64,000 bases of DNA from Hymenobacter radiodurans (GTDB lineage Bacteria > Bacteroidota > Bacteroidia > Cytophagales > Hymenobacteraceae): the NCBI RefSeq assembly GCF_004355185.1, contig NZ_CP037922.1, positions 2,636,001-2,700,000 of the forward strand. Direction: 5' to 3'. The notes beneath the pieces are model-generated. The model made no database searches, had not been told where the DNA came from, and saw nothing but the letters and a program-made list of their open reading frames with translations. Shown piece by piece: positions 18,179 to 27,674 of the stretch (positions are counted from its first letter, which is position 1; the number at the start of each line of letters is the position of its first letter). A program made the position numbers and the translations under genes.

Positions 18179-19351
18179 CTAGGTCTTTTCAAACAGGCGC
18201 TCCAATCGGCTGGTAGCCGTGGCCCAGTTGTAGTTTTCGCGCACAAACTCAAGCCCCCGCTGGGCCAATGCTTTCGCCTGTTCAGTCTTCGCGAGCAGGT
18301 CGCTGATGTGCGCTGCCAGTTCGGCCGCAGTTTGGCCAACTAACAAATGCTCTCCTACTGTTCCGCGTAAGGCATTATTTGCCAGCGGGGTAGTCACACA
18401 CGGCAGGCGCATGGCCATGGCTTCGAGCAGCTTGTTCTGCAAGCCCGTGCCCACGCGCATGGGCGCCACAAATACGCCGGCCGCCGCGTACGCCTCCCGA
18501 ATATCGGAGAGCCAGCCGCTAACTGTGACGGCGGGTGAGGCCAGCGCCAGTACTCGCGGCGCCGGCGTGGTGCCCGCAATCAGCAGACGAGCCTGCGGAT
18601 GACGCTGCCGTACCAGCGGCAAAATCTCTTCGGCCAGAAATACGGCGGCATCCACATTGGGGTGGTAGTTCATGTTGCCGCAGAATAGAATCTCATACTC
18701 TTTTTTGCTCTGCACGGGCCGGAAATAGGTGGTATCAATACCGTTCAGTACCACCTCAATCTCGGCCCGCCGCGGGTGGTCGATAAGCTGACGGTCCTGG
18801 TCGGAGATGATGGTGTGGTGGCGAAACCACTCAAATGCTGCCGCCTCGTAAGTGCGCAGGCGTTGGGCTTCGAGCTGAAACACCGGTCGCTGCCACTGGG
18901 GGGCTTTTTCGGCCCGCCGCAACATGCCAGCCGAGAATACATCCATATAATCCAGGGTGCAGGGCAATGTCTTCGCGTGCGGGCGCAGGTACTCCGCCAT
19001 GCGGATGAGCTGGCAGTAGGCGTGGTCAGGCTGAAACTGCGTGATTAGCTGGTCGAGGCAGCGCTGGGCCTTTGCATCATGAAAGTAGCCCACTTGCAAT
19101 GGCAGCCCACTAGCTAGGGCGCGCGTCATATTCAGGCCGATGCGAGGCCGGCGCAGCTGATAAATATGCAGTCCACCCGCACAGAGTGGCGTTACGGCCG
19201 CCAGCGCAGATGGCGACACAGGTTCATCAGTGAGGGCAAACAGGCAAATCTCGTGGCGCTGAGCTAGGTAGCGGAGCTGATGGAAGGCACGCAGCTTGTC
19301 GCCTTTGTCAAGCGGATAAGGAAACCGGGACAGCAGGACGAGCAGCTTCAT
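18179..19351 (-). CDS. Glycosyltransferase, GT4-like
   Basis: A 390-residue GT-B fold glycosyltransferase. The N-terminal domain begins LLVLLSRFPYPLDKGDKLRAF, with the Gly-rich acceptor-side loop. The C-terminal donor domain has VVLNGIDTTYFRP, FCGNMNYHPNVDAAVFLAEEI, TVSGWLSDIREAYAAAGVFVAPMRVGTGLQNKLLEAMAM and the EX7E-type region. The start at 19351 is preferred over an ATG nine bases upstream because it begins directly at the first beta strand. It follows another glycosyltransferase by 11 bases, so they are an operon. The acceptor is unknown; exopolysaccharide or cell-surface glycan synthesis is likely. Confidence 0.88.
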   Translation of the reverse strand: MKLLVLLSRFPYPLDKGDKLRAFHQLRYLAQRHEICLFALTDEPVSPSALAAVTPLCAGGLHIYQLRRPRIGLNMTRALASGLPLQVGYFHDAKAQRCLDQLITQFQPDHAYCQLIRMAEYLRPHAKTLPCTLDYMDVFSAGMLRRAEKAPQWQRPVFQLEAQRLRTYEAAAFEWFRHHTIISDQDRQLIDHPRRAEIEVVLNGIDTTYFRPVQSKKEYEILFCGNMNYHPNVDAAVFLAEEILPLVRQRHPQARLLIAGTTPAPRVLALASPAVTVSGWLSDIREAYAAAGVFVAPMRVGTGLQNKLLEAMAMRLPCVTTPLANNALRGTVGEHLLVGQTAAELAAHISDLLAKTEQAKALAQRGLEFVRENYNWATATSRLERLFEKT

Positions 19352-19362
19352 GGGGGGCAAAG

Positions 19363-20573
19363 TTAGGCGCCGGGGGCAGCCAAGCTGCGGTACAAGTCTA
19401 CAAAGTGGTTTACAACCTGAAGATTATCGTACGTGCTCAAGATAGTTTTGCGGGCTGCCTGCCCAATTCGAGCCTGATCTAATTCGCCGTTGTAATAGCT
19501 TGCAATACGGTTAATCCACTCGCTGGGCTCATCACAAAGCACAATATCGTGGCCGTTGCGCACGCTGATTCCTTCGGAGCCCAAGCCCGTGCTGATGATA
19601 CACTTGCCCAGCGCCATGCCCTCAATAATCTTGATGCGCATGCCGCCACCGCTCAGCAAGGGCACTATCATGATTTCATAGCGCTGCATAAACTCCGCCG
19701 CCGACTCAACGAAGCCGTGCACGAATACATTGCCCCCCGCAGCCGCAAGATGCGCTCAGGCGTATCCTTGCCAGCAATGTGAAGCTCCAGCTCCGGCATC
19801 TGCTCGTGCACATAGGGCCACACATTGGTCAGAAACCAGTCGAAGCCTTCCAGATTGGGTAGCCAGTTCAGCGAGCCAATCATAAACAGCGTTCTGGGCT
19901 TGGGCTGAATAGCCGCATCTATTTGAAACCGCTTCAAGTCCACGCCAGCCGGAATAAACACCACCGGCTCCGGGCAGCCCATGGTCCGTAGGCGGCGCTG
20001 ATCAGGCGCCGTAATGGCGGCCACTGCATTAAAACGGGGCAAATACTTTTCCTCGAAACGCTTCAGCCCGTTCGCCAGATGATGCAGATACATGGCTTTG
20101 ATCGGGTTGCGCTCCCGCTCCGCCAACATTTTCCAGATCGTATGCTCCACATTATGCGCGCGCAGCACTACCGGCAGGTTGGGGACTTCGGCCCGAATAA
20201 TATCCACATACCACGCCACGAACGTGCCCTCCACCTGCACCACGTCAAAGCGCTCCGTGCGGAGTAGCTGCTTCAGCTCCGCCACCATCTGCGGGCTTAT
20301 AAACCGCTCAACATTATAGGGCACTTTACCCAAAAGTAGGTTTTTGAGCGCATTTACGGGGTTTAGGCGCGTATCAATGGGCACCGTGAGTAGGCGTACG
20401 CCGGGCAAGTGGCTCAATACATCCGCCGCCTGCTCGTGTTTGGGCGTGTTGGCGGCCAGTACAGTTACGCGGTGCCCCGCACGGGCCAGGTCAGCAGCAA
20501 CGTCGTACATGGCAATGGCGCCTCCGTCATGGGGCGGAAACGGCACGCGCGGACAAAGCTGCAGAATATGCAC
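19363..20573 (-). CDS. Glycosyltransferase, GT4-like, frameshifted
   Basis: First gene of the glycosyltransferase pair. The N-terminal part has LCPRVPFPPHDGGAIAMYDV, VVQVEGTFVAWY and LRAHNVEHTIW. The donor part has FIPAGVDLKRF, LFMIGSLNWLPNLEGFDWFL and LHIAGKDTPERIL. It then breaks at the C run 19733-19738 (plus strand) and continues in another frame as NVFVHGFVESAAEFMQRYEIMIVPLLSGGGMRIKIIEGMALGK, the conserved C-terminal half. One more base (seven in the run) restores 403 residues. The downstream paralogue starts 11 bases after the stop. Role in surface-glycan synthesis is inferred. Confidence 0.85.
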
Positions 20574-20611
20574 CGGTAGTATTATAAAAAGTATATATTA
20601 TTCGGGAGTCG

Positions 20612-20641
20612 CAAAGCTACAAAGAACACACAGGCGACCAA
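20612..20641 (-). promoter_or_regulatory. Promoter of the glycosyltransferase operon
   Basis: On the minus strand TTG (20639-20641) is followed after 19 bases by TAGCTTTG (20612-20619). Both halves fit the Bacteroidota -33/-7 consensus. The first start codon is about 40 bases downstream. Confidence 0.55.
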
Positions 20642-20782
20642 GCCCTAGCTTTACACGAACTATGGCAGCAGTTAATGAACAGCGCTGCGTTATGTAGGCC
20701 TCCGTTTTATAGTTACAAGAGGCACCTTGTGTAACTTCAATCGATACGACTGACTTTTAACCCATCAGACGCAGCTACTCAC

Positions 20783-21663
20783 ATGAACCGATTTATTCTT
20801 TTCCTGTCGTGCGTTTTGGTGTGCTATCATGGCGCGGCGCAGCCCGGCAACCAAACGGTCCTGGGCCACACGGACAGCCTCCGGTCCACGATACTGAAAG
20901 AAAACCGAAAGTTTTATGTCCACGTGCCCGCTGGTGCGGCAGGCCAGGCGGCCACACAACGGTACCCGGTGGTGTACTTATTCGATGCCGACGCCCAATT
21001 TGCCGCGGCGACGAGCATGATTCAGTACCTCAGCACCAACTACAACGCGCTGTGTCCGCAAATGATCGTGGTCGGCCTACTACATTCAGATAGACGAAAA
21101 GATTTGACCCCCACGCACGTGGTCGCCGACCCACCTTTTTGGGCGCCGGGTGCCAGCAAAACGACTGGAGGGGGCGAACCATTTATTGCGTTTATCGAAC
21201 AGGAATTGATGCCATATATCGACGCGCACTACCCGACCCAACCCCGCAAAATGCTGATCGGCCACTCTCTTGGGGGCTGGCCGTAATGCAAATTTTTGTG
21301 CACCACACCCGTTTGTTTGATTCCTATATCTGCCTTGACCCAAGCATGTGGTGGGACAACCAAGCCCTGTTGAAAGAAACAAAACGGGCACTGGAAACCA
21401 GGCGTTTTCACGGAACCTCCCTCTACCTAGGTATTGCCAACACGGCGGACGAGGGCATGGACGTAACTAGGGTGCTAACGGATACCACAACGGCTACCCT
21501 GCACATGCGGAGCGCCTTACAATTGCAGCGATATTTTGAGCATAACCAGCAAAATGGGTTGAAGTACCGAGGAAAGTATTACCAAGACGACAGCCACATG
21601 TCGGTTCCCTTTATTGCAGAATACGAAGCGCTGCGTTTCCTGTTTGGCGCAGAGCGAAAGTAG
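20783..21663 (+). CDS. Secreted esterase of the enterochelin-esterase-like family, frameshifted
   Basis: An alpha/beta hydrolase of the PF00756-like type. A signal peptide (FILFLSCVLVCYHGAAQ) is followed by KFYVHVP, YPVVYLFDADAQF and MIVVGLLHSDRRKDLTPTHV. The frame ends just after GHSLGG, because the G run 21272-21276 is one base short. With six Gs it reads GHSLGGLAVMQIF, the nucleophile elbow, and continues through YICLDPSMWWDN to the catalytic His region DDSHMSVPF, giving 293 residues. Substrate unknown. The gene lies upstream of the SusCD locus but is separated from it by about 1 kb, so a link is only possible. Confidence 0.85.
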
Positions 21664-22745
21664 CACGACGCCACGCTGCACGTAACCGCGCCAGCACTGC
21701 TGTGTCGCTCATTTACGACAGAACCGCGGCCGCGAGAAGTAGAAAGGAACCAACAAAAGCCCCCCGTTATAAAGATCGAGTTTTCAGGTGGAAAGCGACA
21801 TAGGCAGGTAAGGCACCGACCTACGGCCACGCCTGCTGGAGTCAAGTGCTTGTAAGCCCGATTCAGTTCAGGGGAACGGTGATTTAAGCGGCCACAGTAT
21901 TTTAGCTAGGGTTTGAGCAGGGCGAGTTATTGCGCTTAGGCAAGTGTCAAAATGGCTTTGGAATCAGTTCTGAGACTTCTGCAACAGCCACGTAGGTTAT
22001 ACTTGAAGAGCTCGTCGCATGTACGCCGGTTGGTGGGCCGAAGCTCCGCTAGTTTTGGTTGCCTCTACAGCATATATATGTCCTTCTCCCTACAGGCCAA
22101 CGGAGACGGAATTGGCAACCATGCCAAAACATTATAGTGAAATAAATAGATATAGTTAAAAAAAATGAATATACTTCATTCACACCACGCCCTCCAAGTA
22201 GCAGCAGGGCAGCGTGAGAATGGATTTACTCACTCAGGCGTATGGAAAAAAAGTTCTACTGGCTTGTTTTTCTGCTTATTAGCGCCCTTACACGCGGTGT
22301 ACAGATCCTTCTGTCCCGACCTGCCATTACCTTATTCCTGAGTGGGATTGGGACTCGCGGCTTCGCTTTCCTTACTCTCCAGGATTATACCGCTACTTCA
22401 GTCCAAGGGAACTACCTGATGAGCTTGGGCATGGATGCCCACATGGGTCTCCTCTACGCAGCTAAGTCCGCCTGCGGAAAGGGGGACTGTCCCTTACTTC
22501 CTGTCTTTTTTCGCTTCCCCTATGCCAAGAGCCTTACGTGGTTAAAGGGGTACCAATCAACTGGCTGATGCTATGGGCTGGGGAGCAAATCCTTAGCCCT
22601 GCACTAACACCTGTCAACCAGACTACATACACTTCACGCTTACTAGTACATTTTGCCTTACGCTTTTGTCGGGTTTCGTCGCGGTTGTTGCAGCACTTTT
22701 CGGAGCCCGGGCCTTTCAAATTCCCACCATTTCACTTTTTCACTT
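21664..22745 (+). other. Gene-poor region before susC
   Basis: Slightly more than 1 kb without a reading frame that looks like a real protein; two short open frames, at 21952 and 22242, show no family features. The region probably contains the promoter and leader of the SusCD locus. I see an AT-rich patch around 22130-22180 but no clear TTTG/TAnnTTTG pair, no regulator gene and no hairpin. Confidence 0.4.
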
Positions 22746-25700
22746 ATGAACAACAACTTGTACCAACAGTACACATTGGATGAGCCAGGGGACGCCGTTC
22801 CGGCTGGCGCCCATCAGCCGACCTGGCTACGGGTGCTAATCGTAGGCTTCCTCCTCCTGCTGTTTCCGATTCTGAGCCAGGCACAAGCTACTCGGTCCGT
22901 TTCGGGCAAGGTGGTAGATGCGCAGTCCGCTGGTCTGCCTGGCGTGACGGTTATCATTCCGGGAACGACCACGGGAACTAGCACAGGCGCGGATGGCACC
23001 TTTGAATTGACCGTGCCTGAGGGTACAACGACGCTGTCCTTCTCCTCTATTGGTTACAGCTCCCAGCAGGTTTCTATTGCGGGCAAGTCGACAGTGCAGG
23101 TAGCCATGCAGGAGGATACCCAGAAGCTAAATGAAGTAGTTGTAACGGGCTACGGCACGACTCGGAAACAAGATTTGACCGGAGCGGTGGCAGTAATTGG
23201 CGAAAAGGAGTTCAACAAGGGAACGTTTACTTCACCGGACCAGCTTCTTCAGGGTCGCGTGTCGGGGGTGCAGGTGAGCAACAACAGCGGCCAGCCCGGT
23301 GGGCCGTCCACTATCCGCATTCGGGGCAACTCCGCCGTAACTGGTACTGGCCAGCCCCTGTACGTGATAGACGGCGTGCCGCTTGATGGTCGCACGGCCC
23401 GTCCCGGCCTGGTGGCTTCCGCTGACGTGGGGGCCGGAGCCGATAGCAACCCGCTTAACTTCCTCAACCCCGACGACATCGAGACCTTTACCGTACTAAA
23501 GGATGCCTCGGCTACGGCTATTTACGGCTCCAGAGCCGCTTATGGGGTGGTTCAGATTACCACTAAAAAAGGCCGCACGGGCGCCCCAATTCTTAGTGTG
23601 GGCGCCTCTACAGGCTTCTCGACGCTGCTGCGCCGGCCTGAGTTTCTCGACGCTGGCCAATATCGGGAGGCCTTAACTTACTACGGGGCACCAGCCAGCA
23701 ACGACAAGGGCGGCGACGTGGACGCGCTGGAGGAGATTCTGCGCACCGGCTACTTACAAAACTACAACGTGGCCATGAGCGGCGGTGGGGAAACCGGCCG
23801 CTACCGCATCTCGCTGGGCTACCTCGACCAGGATGGCATTGTGCGCAAAACTGGCTTTAAGAAGTACAGCGCCAACCTATCTACCAACCTGCAATTTCTG
23901 CAAAGCAAGAAGCTGGGCGTAGACGTAAACATCGCGACCAGCCAATTCCAAGAAGAGTTGGCCAACATTACAACTGACGCCGGCTTCCGGGGCAGCCTCA
24001 TCGGTCAGGCGCTGCAGTGGAATCCCACCCAGCCCCTGCGCAACACCGACGGGTCGCTCTTTATTCAGGCTGGCGACGTAGTAAACCCCCTGGCAGCCCA
24101 AGAGCTCTACAACGATGCCTCACGGGTGAACACCATCCTGGCCAGCATCGCCCCCTCGTATAAGTTTACCAGCTGGCTCGAATACCGGATGCTGCTGAGC
24201 GTAAACTACAACAGCGGCGAGCGGCGCACATCTATTGACCAGCGTCTGATAAACTATCCCGGTATTGAAGGGCAGGGTTTTGCGGCCATCAGCAACAATG
24301 AGCTCGTAACCCAGCAGATCGTTCACACGCTTAACTTCAACCGAGAAGTAGCGACTGACCTGAATCTGAACGCAGTACTGGGCTACGAGTACACGAAGTT
24401 TAGTAATTCAGGCTCCAACGTGAATGCGTTTGGTAATCGGGATGAAGGAGGCTTCGGCAACTTCGGCCTCGATTACACCAACTACATTCAGTATTCGGCT
24501 GCTGGTAACCGCCAGATTTCATCATTCTTTGATCCATCGTCGGAGCTGCAATCGGTGTTTGGCCGGGCCATCTTCAGCTATAAGGACCGCTACGTACTGA
24601 CCGGTACGTTGCGCCGGGATGAGAGCACTAAGTTCGGTCCTAATAATCGGGTGGGTTATTTCCCCTCCTTTGCTGCCGCCTGGGACCTCAGTCAGGAAGC
24701 GTTCTTCCCCGCGGAGAAGCTTACCCAGCTGAAGCTGCGGGCCGGCTACGGCCTCACCGGCAACCAGGAGTTTCCGGCCGGCGCGGCCCAGTTTCGCTAT
24801 ACCCTCGATAACAACGGCGCCCAGTCGCCGCTCAATGACGCGAATGATGATTTGAAGTGGCAGGCCGACGCCCAGTTCAACGTGGGTATTGATATTGGAG
24901 CTTTCAACAACCGCCTCACCTTCTCGGCTGATTACTTCAATAAAACTACCACTGACATCCTGTTCCCGACTACCCCCGGCGAGCCTCGTCCATCCGTCGC
25001 GGCCATTCGCTGGGACAACCTCGACGCTAAGATTGTAAACAAAGGCGTAGAGATGGCCCTGGGAACCACGTTGGTGAGCAACGAGCAAGTGGAAGTTGGC
25101 CTCAACGTCAACGCCACCTTCATTCGTAACGAAGTATCAGACCTAGTGGGGGCCGCCATTCCAACTGGAGCCATCAATGGTCAAGGCTTGTCGGGGGCAT
25201 TGTCGCAGCTTATTACCAACGGCTACCCCATCAACGCCTTCTTCCTGCCTCAATACAACGGTCTAACCGAAAGCGGCTTATCGAATGATTTTGGGGCAAT
25301 TGCTTATTCGGGCAGCCCTAATCCACGCACGCTGCTGGGTTTGAGCGCCAACGCTCGCTACGGCAAACTCGCCTTAATTGCGAACATGACGGGGGTATTT
25401 GGTCAGTACGTGTACAACAACACGGTTAACGCAGTGGGCAACGTAGGCCAGATTGGAGCCGGAAAAAACATTGCCCTCTCTACGTTTGAAAACCCGATCA
25501 AGGAAGCGACCGGCAACCCATCGGCGGCCACCACGCGCTACCTCGAAAAAGGAGATTTTCTCAAAATGTCTAACCTGACGCTTTCCTATTCCTTTGGCGA
25601 CTTGGGTAGCTTCGTAAAGGGTGCCCGGGTGTATGTCACGGGTCAGAATCTGTTCGTGCTTACCGACTACGACGGGTTTGATCCGGAAGTAAACACCGTG

Positions 25701-25796
25701 AAGCGCGGAGCCAACCAAGTGCCTTCGGTTGGCATCGATTACCTACCCTACCCCAGCGCCCGCACCTTCACGTTCGGCGTTAATTTCAATCTGTAA
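22746..25796 (+). CDS. SusC/RagA-type TonB-dependent outer-membrane transporter
   Basis: A 1016-residue outer-membrane importer. The ATG at 22746 gives a membrane-spanning signal region (LRVLIVGFLLLLFPILSQAQA) after an unusually long polar N-terminus of about 28 residues. Next come a carboxypeptidase-regulatory-like domain (VSGKVVDAQSAGLPGVTV), the TonB box region LNEVVVTGYG, and the plug with LLQGRVSGVQV, SIRIRG-like TIRIRGNSAV and YVIDGVPLDG. The barrel ends in TFTFGVNFNL. The susD gene follows 18 bases later, then GH65 and trehalase genes, so the substrate is probably an alpha-glucoside such as trehalose. Confidence 0.95.
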   Translation: MNNNLYQQYTLDEPGDAVPAGAHQPTWLRVLIVGFLLLLFPILSQAQATRSVSGKVVDAQSAGLPGVTVIIPGTTTGTSTGADGTFELTVPEGTTTLSFSSIGYSSQQVSIAGKSTVQVAMQEDTQKLNEVVVTGYGTTRKQDLTGAVAVIGEKEFNKGTFTSPDQLLQGRVSGVQVSNNSGQPGGPSTIRIRGNSAVTGTGQPLYVIDGVPLDGRTARPGLVASADVGAGADSNPLNFLNPDDIETFTVLKDASATAIYGSRAAYGVVQITTKKGRTGAPILSVGASTGFSTLLRRPEFLDAGQYREALTYYGAPASNDKGGDVDALEEILRTGYLQNYNVAMSGGGETGRYRISLGYLDQDGIVRKTGFKKYSANLSTNLQFLQSKKLGVDVNIATSQFQEELANITTDAGFRGSLIGQALQWNPTQPLRNTDGSLFIQAGDVVNPLAAQELYNDASRVNTILASIAPSYKFTSWLEYRMLLSVNYNSGERRTSIDQRLINYPGIEGQGFAAISNNELVTQQIVHTLNFNREVATDLNLNAVLGYEYTKFSNSGSNVNAFGNRDEGGFGNFGLDYTNYIQYSAAGNRQISSFFDPSSELQSVFGRAIFSYKDRYVLTGTLRRDESTKFGPNNRVGYFPSFAAAWDLSQEAFFPAEKLTQLKLRAGYGLTGNQEFPAGAAQFRYTLDNNGAQSPLNDANDDLKWQADAQFNVGIDIGAFNNRLTFSADYFNKTTTDILFPTTPGEPRPSVAAIRWDNLDAKIVNKGVEMALGTTLVSNEQVEVGLNVNATFIRNEVSDLVGAAIPTGAINGQGLSGALSQLITNGYPINAFFLPQYNGLTESGLSNDFGAIAYSGSPNPRTLLGLSANARYGKLALIANMTGVFGQYVYNNTVNAVGNVGQIGAGKNIALSTFENPIKEATGNPSAATTRYLEKGDFLKMSNLTLSYSFGDLGSFVKGARVYVTGQNLFVLTDYDGFDPEVNTVKRGANQVPSVGIDYLPYPSARTFTFGVNFNL

Positions 25797-25814
25797 CTTC
25801 TGCTTTTTCCCACC

Positions 25815-27380
25815 ATGAGATATTCCAAGATTGCCTGTGCGGCTGCCGTTCTGGCTTTATTACAGGCGGCTACTAGTTGTGAAATTGACGAAACGCTGGA
25901 AGGCCAGCTTACCGAGAGCCAAGTTCGGCGCGGTGAGCTTACCTCCCTGCTCCAGGGCGTGTATAATGCCCAGCGCGAACCCATTCAGGGCCACGTAAGC
26001 GTGTTTGCCCTTCAGGAGGTATCCACCGATTCCCGCATTATGCCCACCCGCGGGCCAGACTGGGACGACAATGGTAAGTGGCGACAACTCTACAACCATA
26101 CCTGGGATGCCAATAATGAGCGGGTGCGCGAAACCTACACCCAACTCAACGGCATCATCTACGCCTCCACTGACTTGCTGCGCTTCTCCCCCTCACCCCA
26201 GCAGGAAGCTGAGTCTCGGTTTCTGCGGGCCTGGGCGATGTTTTTGGTGCTCGACCTCTACGACCAGGTGCTGTACCGGGAGCCCGGTGAGAACCTGAGC
26301 GAACTGGCGCGGGTGCGCAAGGGCACTGAGGCGCTCGACTACATCGTAAGCGAGCTGAACGCTATTCAAGCCAACCTACCCGATGCTCCTGTTAGTCGTG
26401 CCACCAAGGACGCGACCAAGGTGCTGCTCATGAAGTGCTACCTCAACAAGGGCGTATACGCCAATCGGCAGTCCCCAACCTTCGCGGCTGCCGATATGAA
26501 CCAGGTAATTAGGCTGGCCGACGAGATCATCAACACCGGCAAGTACTCCTTTACGCCCAACTATTTCGACAACTTCGCGCCCAACAATGGGGCTATTGGC
26601 CGGGAGAACATCTTCACGCAGGCCAATACCTTCGGCAATAGCGGCCCCGTGCGCGACTTGTGGAAGTTCGTGTCGCACTACAACATGCGGCCCGTGGATG
26701 GCTACAACGGTCCGGCCGCCCCGGCGGAGCTCTACGACCTGTTTGAGGCAACCGACAAGCGCCGCGGCGTGGCTTACGACATAGCAGGCGGACCCGCCAA
26801 CCCCGGTCGGCGGATCAATGTGGGCTTCCTGATTGGTCAGCAGTACAATCTGGCTACCGATGCTCCCCTTACTACTCGGGGCGGGGCTCCGCTGGCGTTC
26901 ACCAAGGAAATTAACTTGTTTGAAACCGGGGCTGACCTCGAAGCCAAGGGCATCCGGCCCATAAAATACCCCGTGGATTACCCAAGTGAGGCCAAAGGAG
27001 GCAACGGCGCTGAAAACGACCATGTATCCTTCCGCCTAGCCGACGTGCTGCTGATGAAGGCCGAAGCCATCCTGCGCGGCGGCACGCCTACCAACGCCGG
27101 GGGATTTGGTGGTACGGCGCTAGCCATCGTGAACTCGTTACGCACCCACCCTTCGCGCGGAGCCAGTGCTCTCACCTCGCTTAACCTCGACGCGTTGCTT
27201 GCCGAGCGGGGCCGGGAACTGTACAGCGAGTCGTGGCGTCGGCAGGATATGATTCGGTTCGGCAAGTTTCTGCTGGCGCGCAAAGACAAGCCCCAGAGCG
27301 ACCCGAAATACCTGATCTATCCCGTACCGCAGACCCAGGTGGATGTGAACCGTAACATTACGCAGAACCCAGGCTACTAG
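25815..27380 (+). CDS. SusD/RagB-type substrate-binding lipoprotein
   Basis: The surface lipoprotein that caps the SusC channel. Its 521 residues begin with a lipobox A-T-S-C (Cys 22). The helical TPR-like N-terminal part has AESRFLRAWAMFLVLDLYDQVLYRE and ATKVLLMKCYLNKGVYA. The C-terminal part has FRLADVLLMKAEAILRG, LLAERGRELYSESWRRQDMIRFGKF and the terminal YPVPQTQVDVNRNITQNPGY, all diagnostic of SusD. It forms a unit with the transporter upstream and the glycosidases downstream. Confidence 0.95.
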   Translation: MRYSKIACAAAVLALLQAATSCEIDETLEGQLTESQVRRGELTSLLQGVYNAQREPIQGHVSVFALQEVSTDSRIMPTRGPDWDDNGKWRQLYNHTWDANNERVRETYTQLNGIIYASTDLLRFSPSPQQEAESRFLRAWAMFLVLDLYDQVLYREPGENLSELARVRKGTEALDYIVSELNAIQANLPDAPVSRATKDATKVLLMKCYLNKGVYANRQSPTFAAADMNQVIRLADEIINTGKYSFTPNYFDNFAPNNGAIGRENIFTQANTFGNSGPVRDLWKFVSHYNMRPVDGYNGPAAPAELYDLFEATDKRRGVAYDIAGGPANPGRRINVGFLIGQQYNLATDAPLTTRGGAPLAFTKEINLFETGADLEAKGIRPIKYPVDYPSEAKGGNGAENDHVSFRLADVLLMKAEAILRGGTPTNAGGFGGTALAIVNSLRTHPSRGASALTSLNLDALLAERGRELYSESWRRQDMIRFGKFLLARKDKPQSDPKYLIYPVPQTQVDVNRNITQNPGY

Positions 27381-27674
27381 CCTTTGGTAGCACACAAACC
27401 GGCCGTTGGTTACTGCTGAACGGCAGCAGCCAGCGGCCGACTTGTGTCCGTCGTCTTCCTACCCCATTGCTTAATTTCTACTCCGGCAACCGCAGTTGGG
27501 CGCTACCCGCTACTCTAGAGCTAGGCGGTAAGCCTTGGCTGAACAATTACCCGACCTTTACGCCGGCCGCAATCCTGGCACTATTGCCCTGGTAGCATTT
27601 AGTGCTACCCCTGCGCTAAGCCTTATTTTGCTTAGTTCATTTACTTCCCGCCTGCCCCACCTCACTCCTCCCGA

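Noticed and set aside
21952..22137. 61-residue frame in the gap before susC
   Set aside because: Short, no recognisable features, normal for an open frame by chance in this composition.
22242..22568. 108-residue frame upstream of susC
   Set aside because: Starts with a hydrophobic stretch, but the rest looks like random translation; no motif, no good promoter, and no partner. Kept as non-coding.
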